Origin: UCB3 sp964415605
Lineage (GTDB): Bacteria; Chloroflexota; Anaerolineae; Epilineales; Epilineaceae
DNA length: 41,623 nucleotides
Reading direction: 5' to 3'
Assembly: GCA_964415605.1 (NCBI GenBank)
Contig: CAYQBA010000016.1
Span: 1 to 41,623, forward strand
Shown: positions 35,013 through 41,623 of the stretch, one piece after another
How the letters are laid out: every line of letters starts with the position of its first letter
Numbering within the stretch: position 1 is the stretch's first letter
Program-made: the position numbers and the translations under genes
Notes under the pieces: model-generated
Told to the model about the DNA's origin: nothing
Database searches by the model: none
Seen by the model: the letters and a program-made list of their open reading frames with translations, nothing else

Positions 35013-36977
35013 CTATCGCACCCCCACCGCGCCCACCGCCGCCAGCGCCCGGTCGTGCGCTTCGGCGTAGTTCGCCGCCAGCTTCATCCAGTCGAACGCG
35101 TCGGCGTGGTCGTTCGTCGCGTTGCGCTGGCTGATGCGGTCGCGCCGCGACTGCCGGCAGAAGTCCAGGAGGATCCGCGTCAGGTCGGCCGCGCTGTCGT
35201 GGAAGCCCCGGCCGCTCCGGCGGAGGACGTGGGCGCCCCACCCGGCGTGGTCCGGCATGTGCGCCTGCACGTACCGTCCGAACCCCGCGAGGTCGCTGGA
35301 CACGGCCGGGACGCCTGAGGCGATGCACTCCAGCGGCGTGTAGCCCCAGGGCTCGTACGCCGACGGGAAGACGCCGAGGTGGCACCCGCGCACGAAGTCG
35401 TCGTACTCCATCTTCCACAGCGGGTTGGCCGGCGTGATGAACTCCGGGTGGTAGACGATCTTGACCGGGTGCGCCTGGGCGTTGTCCAGCCAGAGGTTGC
35501 GGATGTGCGCCAGTACCGGGTCGCTGCCCTCGTCCTCGAAGTCGTGCGTCGTCACCGGCGGCAGCCCGTCGCGCCGCCAGGCGTGCATCGTGCGCTTCAG
35601 CCGCAGCATCCACGTCTCGTCCACCAGGTCGCTCAGCTTTGGGATCTCGCCGCTCGTCACGTGGTCGAAGAACTTGGCGCCGACCTGGTTGGTGATGGCC
35701 TGGCACGTGTCGTAGAGCTCGCGGATGATCCCGCGGCTGCGCATGCACTGGCGGTTGATGTGCACGCCCCCGCGCTGCGTCACGACGAAGAACACCACCG
35801 TCACGTCCAGGCCGGCCGCCTTGATCTCGGCGTTGAGCCGGGCCATCGTCTCGAGGCACAGGTCGAAGCCCTTGTTGTGGGGCTCGTAGCGGCCAGACGT
35901 GAACAGGTAGAGCGTGTTCTCGAGGTCGAAGCTGTAGTACGGGAAGAAGTGGCTGCGCACGAAGCGGTGGATCTGCTCCTTGTGCTCGGCGTGCAGCGAT
36001 TGAAAGCGGTGCTTGGCGTCGAAGCGCTGGATGTTCAGCCCGTTCGGCAGGTACAGGTCCGGCACGCGCCCGAGGAGGTAGCGGCACTCCTCGCCCGTCA
36101 CCTCGCTGACCGTCGTGAACACGTGGGCACCGTGCGCGCATGCCCGTTCGATGCCGTGGGCGGCCTCGATGCCGTAGCGCGCGGCCTCGAACGCCGGGTC
36201 GAGGTAGGGCAGCGCCGGGTAGAGCTGATCGTGGTTGGGCGCCAGGTAGCGGCCGAGCAGCGTGGCATGCGTCGTGAACACCGTCGCGACTGGCAGCTCG
36301 GCGCGGCGGATCAGCGGGATGGCCAGGCCCCCCATCCACTCGTGGAAGTGGGCGATGATGGGCTGTCCCTCGCCGTGGCGTGCCAGAACCGCCATCAGCT
36401 GGCGCACCGCGTACGCGAACGACACGACGTCGTCGATCAGCGGATCGGCCGGCGGCGTCGACAGCCCGTGATCCGCCCACAGGAAGTACTTCATGCGGTC
36501 GAGGTCGCCGCGCGCCACCCGGTGGTTGAGCAGGATCACCTGCGGCTTGCCCGAGACCAGCCAGCGGCCGTAGCGGGCCCGCACCCCGGCCGCCGCGAGG
36601 GCTTCGAGCGCCTCGGCCAGGCGCCCGGCGGGGGCGGCGGGCTCGAACTCCAGGAGGGCCGAGCCGAGGTTGTCCGGCCCCACGAGACAGTACCGATCGC
36701 CCCACCGGTCGTCCATCGCGGGGACCTTGCTGCGCAGCACCTGGTAGATGCCGCCGATTTGATTGCAGACCTCCCAGGCCACCTCGAAGAGGAGCGCACG
36801 CGGCGCCTCCGAGGGCTCGCCCGAGCCGCCTGCGCGGCCGTCCACCGGGCCGCGGATGGCGGTCGCCACCGCGGCGTGCCCGTTGGCGCCGCCGTGATGG
36901 CTCCCGTTGTGGCTGCCGTTGCGGACGGCGATCTCGAGGGGGGCAGGCGGTTCGACGGTGCGAGTCGTGGTCGTCAT
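35013..36977 (-). CDS. GT3-family glycogen synthase (eukaryote-type)
   Basis: A 654-residue GT-B glucosyltransferase expected to extend alpha-1,4-glucan from a nucleotide-glucose. ATG 36977 has GGGAGG upstream and starts a 60-residue low-complexity lead (SHNGSHHGGANGH); the frame opens at 37046 but without a ribosome site. The GT3 signatures are clear: FEVAWEVCNQIGGIYQVLRS, WGDRYCLVGP, ATVFTTHATLLGRYLA, TTVSEVTGEE, FTSGRYEPHNKGFDL, VVFFVVTQRGGVHINRQC and YEPWGYTPLECIASGVP with the E-x7-E pair. This is the family of animal and fungal glycogen synthases rather than bacterial GlgA (GT5). No other glycogen gene is near, apart from the unassigned GT4 enzyme at 8582-9976. It lies between the stalked protein and the MBL hydrolase on the same strand. 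Confidence 0.9.
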   Translation of the reverse strand: MTTTTRTVEPPAPLEIAVRNGSHNGSHHGGANGHAAVATAIRGPVDGRAGGSGEPSEAPRALLFEVAWEVCNQIGGIYQVLRSKVPAMDDRWGDRYCLVGPDNLGSALLEFEPAAPAGRLAEALEALAAAGVRARYGRWLVSGKPQVILLNHRVARGDLDRMKYFLWADHGLSTPPADPLIDDVVSFAYAVRQLMAVLARHGEGQPIIAHFHEWMGGLAIPLIRRAELPVATVFTTHATLLGRYLAPNHDQLYPALPYLDPAFEAARYGIEAAHGIERACAHGAHVFTTVSEVTGEECRYLLGRVPDLYLPNGLNIQRFDAKHRFQSLHAEHKEQIHRFVRSHFFPYYSFDLENTLYLFTSGRYEPHNKGFDLCLETMARLNAEIKAAGLDVTVVFFVVTQRGGVHINRQCMRSRGIIRELYDTCQAITNQVGAKFFDHVTSGEIPKLSDLVDETWMLRLKRTMHAWRRDGLPPVTTHDFEDEGSDPVLAHIRNLWLDNAQAHPVKIVYHPEFITPANPLWKMEYDDFVRGCHLGVFPSAYEPWGYTPLECIASGVPAVSSDLAGFGRYVQAHMPDHAGWGAHVLRRSGRGFHDSAADLTRILLDFCRQSRRDRISQRNATNDHADAFDWMKLAANYAEAHDRALAAVGAVGVR

Positions 36978-37097
36978 GTCAGGCCTCCCGCTGGGTCGAT
37001 GAGGCTTGCGGATGCCGGGTGGCCGCGACGCCGATGCCCAACGCACCGCCGCCGGGCGAGGGCGCGGGCGTCGCCAATCGCTGTCGACCCTTTTTAC

Positions 37098-37103
37098 ATT
37101 ATA
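37098..37103 (-). promoter_or_regulatory. Candidate -10 box of the glycogen synthase gene
   Basis: The minus strand reads a perfect TATAAT (GGGTATAATG), overlapping the stop codon of the MBL-fold gene and 121 nt upstream of ATG 36977. No matching -35 is seen at 16-18 nt. Confidence 0.45.
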
Positions 37104-37992
37104 CCCCGATTTGCTTTCGCCAGTACCGCACGATCCCGTCGACGGACATGAACAGCGGGTTCGCCAGCTCGTACGCCGCCCACGCGGCGTCGGACACGCC
37201 CAGCGCCCGGGCCCGCGCCAGGCTCCAGGCCGTGTAATCCCGCACGAGGTCGTCCCGCTCGAGGCCGGCCGTCATCCCGTCGCGGATGAAGTCGGTGGCG
37301 GCGTGCAGCGTCTCGCGCAGCGCCGCCAGGTGGCCGGCGGCATCCCCGCACGGGCCGAAGTGCGTCGGGTAGAGCGTGCGGAGGTCGAACCCGGCCAGGC
37401 GATCCAGCGTCCGGTCCCAGGCCTCGCGGTTGAACTCCGGGGGCGGGGCCGGCAGGGCGATGAGCGTCTCGCCTGGCAGCCGCACCCCGGCCGCGTCGCC
37501 GGTGAAGGCGATGGCGCCGATCCGATACACCAGGTGGTGCCCGGCGTGGCCCGGCGCGTCGATGGCGGTGATCTCCAGCCCCGCCGCGTCGACGACCGTG
37601 CCGTCGCCCAGCGGCACTAGCTGGTCGGGCGGCACGGGCAGCATGTCGCCCCACAGGCGGTCCATGGCGTCGCCGTAAATCCGTGCGGCGCTGGCCAGGA
37701 GCCGCGACGGGTCCGCCAGGTGCGGCGCGCCGGCCGCGTGCACGTAGATCCGCGCGCCGTGAGCCGCCCACCAGCCCGCGGCGCCGGCGTGGTCGAGGTG
37801 GATGTGCGTCACCAGCACGTGCCGCACGTCGCGCGGGGCGCAGCCGTGATCGGCGAGGGCGGCGGTGAGCGCCGCGATGGTCGAACCCGGGCCGCATTCG
37901 ATCAAGACCGGCCCGCCGGGGGCGTCGACGAGGTAGGCCGCCACCGCCCGCGGCGTGCCCTGGAAGTCGAGGTCGAGGGTATGGATCTGCAC
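37099..37992 (-). CDS. MBL-fold metallo-hydrolase
   Basis: A 297-residue zinc hydrolase of the metallo-beta-lactamase fold. The dinuclear site residues are visible: HIHLDH (63-68), His in DAPGHAGHH, Asp in FTGDAAG and His in YPTHFGPC. This arrangement is most like the glyoxalase-II-related or lactonase-like group; the substrate is not evident. The C-terminal helical part (REAWDRTLDRLAGF onward) is typical of uncharacterised members. The start ATG 37992 fits the fold, since the first beta strand MQIHTLDLDF follows at once; its Shine-Dalgarno is weak. It is divergent from the NYN gene (229-nt gap) and upstream of the glycogen synthase, which has its own -10 candidate. Confidence 0.9.
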   Translation of the reverse strand: MQIHTLDLDFQGTPRAVAAYLVDAPGGPVLIECGPGSTIAALTAALADHGCAPRDVRHVLVTHIHLDHAGAAGWWAAHGARIYVHAAGAPHLADPSRLLASAARIYGDAMDRLWGDMLPVPPDQLVPLGDGTVVDAAGLEITAIDAPGHAGHHLVYRIGAIAFTGDAAGVRLPGETLIALPAPPPEFNREAWDRTLDRLAGFDLRTLYPTHFGPCGDAAGHLAALRETLHAATDFIRDGMTAGLERDDLVRDYTAWSLARARALGVSDAAWAAYELANPLFMSVDGIVRYWRKQIGV

Positions 37993-38176
37993 GCGGATGC
38001 TCCCGGGGGCCGGTTCGTCGCCAAGGTGGCCGTATCGCGCGGCACGCTTCCTGCGTCCCTAGTTTGCGAGACGGGCGTGCAGCGGCGGCGCTGGCTTCAG
38101 CATAGCATGCGCCGCGCGGGGGAGTCGATCGCGATCGCCGGACGCGGGGACCGGTCGGCGGCACGGACGTCGCCGC

Positions 38177-38203
38177 GGTTGGGCATTCGAAGGTTGGGCT
38201 ATT
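38177..38203. repeat. Direct repeat just before the NYN gene
   Basis: GGTTGGGCATT (38177-38187) and GGTTGGGCTATT (38192-38203) are spaced 15 nt apart, immediately upstream of the Shine-Dalgarno AGGAG (38213-38217). A third partial copy, GGGAGGTT, overlaps the leader. Possibly an operator. Confidence 0.4.
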
Positions 38204-38221
38204 GGGAGGTTCAGGAGAGGG

Positions 38222-40120
38222 ATGAGCAGCGACCGGGTCGCCGTATTCATTGATTTCGAGAACATCGCGATTTCCGCCCAGGGCTCGTACGGCGAGTGCG
38301 ACTTCGGGGCCATCATGCGCGAGGCCGAACGCTGGGGCAACTGCATCATCCGCCGCGCGTACGCGGACTGGACGCGGTTCAAGGGCTACAGCGAGGACCT
38401 CATCGAGCACTCCGTCGACCTGACGCAGCTCTTCGCCTACGGCGGCGGGCGGACGCGCAAGAACGCCGTGGACATCCAGCTCGTCGTCGACGTGCTCGAG
38501 ACGGCGCTGGCCAAGCCCGACATCGGCACGTTCGTCATCGTCGGGGGAGACAGCGACTACACCGCCATCGCGCGCAAGCTGCGGGCCTACGGCAAGAAGG
38601 TCGTCGGCATCGGGCTGCGGCAGGCGACGAGCGCGGTGCTGGTCAAGGCGTGCGACCACTTCGTGCTCTACGAGAGCATCGTCGGCATCGACACCGGCGC
38701 GGCATCGGGTCGGCTGGACGAGGCCCGCGCGCTGCTCGTCGAGGCGCTGAAGCGGCGCACGGCGCGGCCGGGCGAGGAGCAGGTGCTCGCCGCGGCCCTC
38801 AAGCACACGATGTTGTCGATCGACAACACGTTCGACGAGGTCACGCTCGGTTTCCCGCAGTTCAAGGACTTCCTGCAGGCCCAGGCCGATATCGTGCAGA
38901 CCCGCGTCATCGACCAGCAGCTGTGGGTGCGCCCCAAGGTGGCGATGGGCGCCACGCCGGCCGAGGACCAGGCCGCCGCGTACCGCGCGGCGCTGCGGGC
39001 GGCCGAGATCCGCCTCTTCGACGGCAGCCGCGACCTCCGCACCGAGGTGCTCCAGGATCTCTACCATCTGTTGGCCGAGCAGCCGGGGGCGCTGACGCTC
39101 AACGCCGCGGTGCTCGACCTGGCGGCCCACTACGACGCCGAGCAGATCCTGCGCGACCGCAACCAGGTCCGCGACGTGGCCAAGCTCCTGCGCTACGCCG
39201 ACGTCTTCGAGCCGGCGCCCGGGTCGTTCCAGCTGGACCGCTTGACGCTGCGCCCGGGGCTGGACGAAGAGGCGTTCGTCGATGCCTGCGAGAGCGTCTA
39301 CCTCGGCGTGTTCATCGAAAGCCGGCTGCCGATCGACAACGACCTGCTGGCCCAGCTCCTCTTCGGCAGCCACGACGCGGCGCCGCGGATCCCGCATCTG
39401 GCGGACTTGGCCCGGGCGCGGATGCACGTGGCGGCGCCGGGTCAGAACGGGGCCGGGTGGGCCTGGCCGGCGCGCTTCAAGGACCAGCCCGAGCTCCGGG
39501 CCGTCGTCGAGGAGGTCGAGGCCTGCGTGCTCGAGGAGCTCGCCACGCTCGATCGCGCCGCCGACCTGGCGGCACGCGGGCATGCCGTGCGGCCGAAGAG
39601 CTTCGAGCAGGCGCGGCGGCACTTCCTCCAGGCGGCGCGGGTGATGCTCGACCTCTTGCGCCGCGGCGAGCCGGGTGCGAGCGAGATGGAGCTCGAGACG
39701 CTCATCGCCAGCTACTGCTTTGCCGCCGCCGGCGCCCGCTACCTCAGCTACGACTACCCGCGCTCGGCGCAGTACTACCTGGCGTTCTTCGGGCTGATGC
39801 GCGAGAACCGCCCGGTCTGGGACAAGATGTACGGCCTCTTGCCGCCGATGCTGTCGTACTACCTCTCGACGGCGCTGCGGCAGGCGCGCGAGCCGGTCGC
39901 GAGCTCGCCCGGCTATACCCACCCGGCCAACATGGCGATCCTCGTGCACGAGCACGCCAACCCCGACGTCCACACGCGCTGGGAGGGTCTCGTGGCGGAC
40001 CTGCGGCGCGTCAACCCCACGATGGTCCGGCTGATCATCGACCGCCTCGAAGAGCTCGAGGTCGAGAAGGGGACGCCGGCCGCCGCCGAGACGCGCGACG
40101 CGCTGGCGGCCGTGGCCTGA
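38222..40120 (+). CDS. NYN-domain (PIN-like) putative RNase with OST-HTH/LOTUS-like domain and long helical C-terminus
   Basis: A 632-residue protein. ATG 38222 has AGGAGAGG directly upstream. Residues 5-155 are an NYN domain (LabA/DUF88, PIN-like nuclease fold) with the acidic residues expected of the active site: Asp11 in FIDFENI, Asp84 in NAVDIQLVVDVLE, and Asp110/Asp112 in GGDSDYTAIARKL. Residues about 165-245 (ARALLVEALKRR, then FPQFKDFLQAQADIV) resemble an OST-HTH/LOTUS module, which in relatives binds RNA. The remaining 390 residues are mostly helical, with an apparent second winged-helix-like unit at 260-345, and match nothing I recognise. The likely role is RNA cleavage or RNA regulation in the cytoplasm. 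The usual partner is unknown. It is a stand-alone gene, divergent from the MBL hydrolase. Confidence 0.85.
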   Translation: MSSDRVAVFIDFENIAISAQGSYGECDFGAIMREAERWGNCIIRRAYADWTRFKGYSEDLIEHSVDLTQLFAYGGGRTRKNAVDIQLVVDVLETALAKPDIGTFVIVGGDSDYTAIARKLRAYGKKVVGIGLRQATSAVLVKACDHFVLYESIVGIDTGAASGRLDEARALLVEALKRRTARPGEEQVLAAALKHTMLSIDNTFDEVTLGFPQFKDFLQAQADIVQTRVIDQQLWVRPKVAMGATPAEDQAAAYRAALRAAEIRLFDGSRDLRTEVLQDLYHLLAEQPGALTLNAAVLDLAAHYDAEQILRDRNQVRDVAKLLRYADVFEPAPGSFQLDRLTLRPGLDEEAFVDACESVYLGVFIESRLPIDNDLLAQLLFGSHDAAPRIPHLADLARARMHVAAPGQNGAGWAWPARFKDQPELRAVVEEVEACVLEELATLDRAADLAARGHAVRPKSFEQARRHFLQAARVMLDLLRRGEPGASEMELETLIASYCFAAAGARYLSYDYPRSAQYYLAFFGLMRENRPVWDKMYGLLPPMLSYYLSTALRQAREPVASSPGYTHPANMAILVHEHANPDVHTRWEGLVADLRRVNPTMVRLIIDRLEELEVEKGTPAAAETRDALAAVA

Positions 40121-40254
40121 CGAAGGGGGCGGCGGCGGTGGGCTGGCGGATCGGGGATCCACGTCCGAACGGCCGCATGGCCGCACGCCGAGGTGGCGAC
40201 CGGCGACCGGCGGGCCGTCCAGAGGGCGACCCGCGACGGGGCGCCGGCTGCGCC

Positions 40255-41623
40255 TCAGCGCAACCCGTGGCCTGACGATCCGCCGGCAACCCCCTGCCAG
40301 GCCGCCGGCAGCCACGCCTGGCGGTCCATGTCGCGCACGACCAGGGCGTAGACGTCGTCGACGGTGTTGCGGTCCACGGGGGCGAGCGCCCTGCCCGTCG
40401 CCAGCGCCACCACCCGCCCGCCGGCCGCCAGCGCGCCGCGCCCGAGGCTGACCGGCGTGTGATACGGGTCGTCCAGGCGCACCGGCCGGTGACGGGCAAG
40501 CGTCCCGGCGCGCCGCTCGAACACGAAGACCTCAGCCTCGTCGTCGGTCTTGCCGGGAACGAGGCTGCGGCTGGTGGAGCGGAACGCGACGCAGCAGCCG
40601 TCGGGTGACAGGGCCGGCCGATCGGCGTCACCATCCCAGGCGCTTCCGTCGAACGGCGCCGGGACCAGCGTGGTGATGCCGCGCAGGCGGTCGCGGAGGT
40701 AGACCGCCGGCGCGCCGGCCACGGCGCTCGGCGACAGCTCGCCGGCGTCGGACGCGAAGGCGACGAACCGGCCGTCGGCCGACACGCTGGCGGAGTGGCT
40801 GTCGCGCGTCGTGCGCCCGCCGCGCGTGGCGACGCTGACCAGCTCGATCGTGCCCGTCGCCAGGTCCATGGCGAACACGTCCACCCGGCCGTTGTCGTCG
40901 CCGGGCACGAGGTCGGGCGCATCCGACTCCCAGACCACGACGCCGCCGCCGGCGGCCAGCCACGGGCGCATGCTCGTGCCGCGTGCCGGGCGGCCGCCGG
41001 TGCCCCGGCTGATCAGGCGCGTCGCGCCGGTCGTCCGGTCGTGGACGAAGACGTCCGGCCTTCGATTGTCGTCGCCGGGGACCAGGTTGGTGGCCCACCC
41101 GTGGAACGCGACGAGCCGGCCGTCGTGCGAGAGCGACGGCGCCGACGACAGGCCGTCGGGCGGCGCCCCGCCGGGGGCCAGGTCGACCTGCCGCGCCGGA
41201 CCCCCGCCGTCCCACACGAAGAGGCCGAGCCGCTCGCCGCCGCCCGCCGCCGCGCCGGACACGGATCGGAACGCGACGACCCGCCCGTCGCCCGAGACCG
41301 CCGGGGCGTCGTGCAGCGCCAGGTGGCTCTGGTTCCCGGCCCACACGACGCCGGCAAGCCGCGTGGAGCCGGCGGCGAGGTCGCGCGCGTACACGCCGGC
41401 CGCGCCGGCATCGGCGCCGGGGACGAGGTCGTTGGCTTCGCTCCGGAACACCACCACCCGGCCATCGGCCGAGATGGCGGCGTCGCCGCTGGCGCCGTTG
41501 GCGGCGGCGCCGGCGGGGTTGGCGGACACGAGGTCCCAGCGCGGCGCGACGTTCGGCGCGGAGTGCGGCGCGGCGGACGGCGCAGCGGCGGGCGCGGCGC
41601 CGCCCATCGATGGCGTGACGGCG
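40255..41623 (-). CDS. TolB/PD40-like beta-propeller protein (5' end cut by window edge)
   Basis: The frame is open to the window edge. ATG 41607 begins no signal peptide, and codons before it continue in frame (AVTPS), so the true start probably lies outside. The visible part has about seven propeller blades with the PD40 pattern: GDAAISADGRVVVFRSEAND, SASVSADGRFVAFASDA and ALSPDGCCVAFRSTS. These alternate with LVPGDDN and DVFVHDRTTGATRLIS-type strands. This architecture is common in exported proteins of soil and biofilm bacteria. It ends RQAWLPAAWQGVAGGSSG and a few more residues. No enzyme motif; role unknown. It converges on the NYN gene with a 134-nt gap that holds only a short CGGCC-GCAT-GGCCG inverted repeat. 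Confidence 0.82.
   Translation of the reverse strand, partial: AVTPSMGGAAPAAAPSAAPHSAPNVAPRWDLVSANPAGAAANGASGDAAISADGRVVVFRSEANDLVPGADAGAAGVYARDLAAGSTRLAGVVWAGNQSHLALHDAPAVSGDGRVVAFRSVSGAAAGGGERLGLFVWDGGGPARQVDLAPGGAPPDGLSSAPSLSHDGRLVAFHGWATNLVPGDDNRRPDVFVHDRTTGATRLISRGTGGRPARGTSMRPWLAAGGGVVVWESDAPDLVPGDDNGRVDVFAMDLATGTIELVSVATRGGRTTRDSHSASVSADGRFVAFASDAGELSPSAVAGAPAVYLRDRLRGITTLVPAPFDGSAWDGDADRPALSPDGCCVAFRSTSRSLVPGKTDDEAEVFVFERRAGTLARHRPVRLDDPYHTPVSLGRGALAAGGRVVALATGRALAPVDRNTVDDVYALVVRDMDRQAWLPAAWQGVAGGSSGHGLR

Noticed and set aside
36978..37046. Upstream start at 37046 for the glycogen synthase
   Set aside because: The extra residues are Arg/Pro shadow, and GGGAGG lies just before ATG 36977.
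41605..41607. ATG 41607 as the true start of the PD40 protein
   Set aside because: The frame continues upstream to the edge, and no signal peptide follows this ATG although the protein type is normally exported.
1..41623. Mobile elements, integrases, toxin-antitoxin pairs, restriction-modification or CRISPR-Cas genes
   Set aside because: I looked on both strands and saw no transposase, recombinase, Cas or methylase motif.

Overview
The window is very GC-rich, coding-dense bacterial chromosome, with no phage, plasmid, IS or CRISPR signature. The best guess is an uncultured Chloroflexota bacterium (Anaerolineae/Ardenticatenia-like). The reasons are: exported proteins with long Pro/Thr stalks and short 'xxLP' tails, a CSLREA/parallel-beta-helix protein, a multi-LamG giant protein, a CRTAC1-type VCBS protein, a GT3 glycogen synthase, and a minD-minE-SEDS-gltX gene order. 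This assignment is inference from gene content; no rRNA or classic marker set is present.

Layout. 1-1654 (-) is a secreted propeller-like protein with a Pro/Thr stalk, cut by the window edge. 1869-6137 (+) is a compact unit: amino-acid-type substrate-binding lipoprotein, its permease, and a membrane-anchored VCBS/UnbV protein overlapping the permease stop by ATGA; no ABC ATPase is present. After a tRNA-Ser (-) comes a secreted PPC/carboxypeptidase-regulatory-repeat protein (6442-8346), a terminator and a small intergenic repeat cluster. A GT4 glycosyltransferase (-) is divergent from peptide deformylase (+). Then follow tRNA-Glu, hutH and a tightly overlapped housekeeping run: minD, minE, rodA/ftsW-type SEDS gene, gltX and a threonine aldolase.

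17788-29982 is one promoter plus one 4010-residue exported protein (two hydrophobic segments, two TSP3-like Ca-binding blocks, six LamG-like domains, Pro/Thr tail). It is followed by a 308-nt spacer with inverted repeats and a CSLREA beta-helix protein that appears frameshifted near its N-terminus. tRNA-Asp with a clear promoter and terminator separates this from a minus-strand group: a secreted stalked protein, a GT3 glycogen synthase and an MBL-fold hydrolase. Divergent from these is an NYN/OST-HTH RNase-like protein (+). The window closes in a minus-strand PD40/TolB-like propeller protein cut at its N-terminus.

The window therefore mixes ordinary housekeeping (division placement, peptidoglycan synthesis, tRNA charging, deformylation, glycogen) with a large investment in exported, Asp-rich, repeat-built surface proteins. 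Most very long ORFs on the opposite strand are GC-driven shadows.
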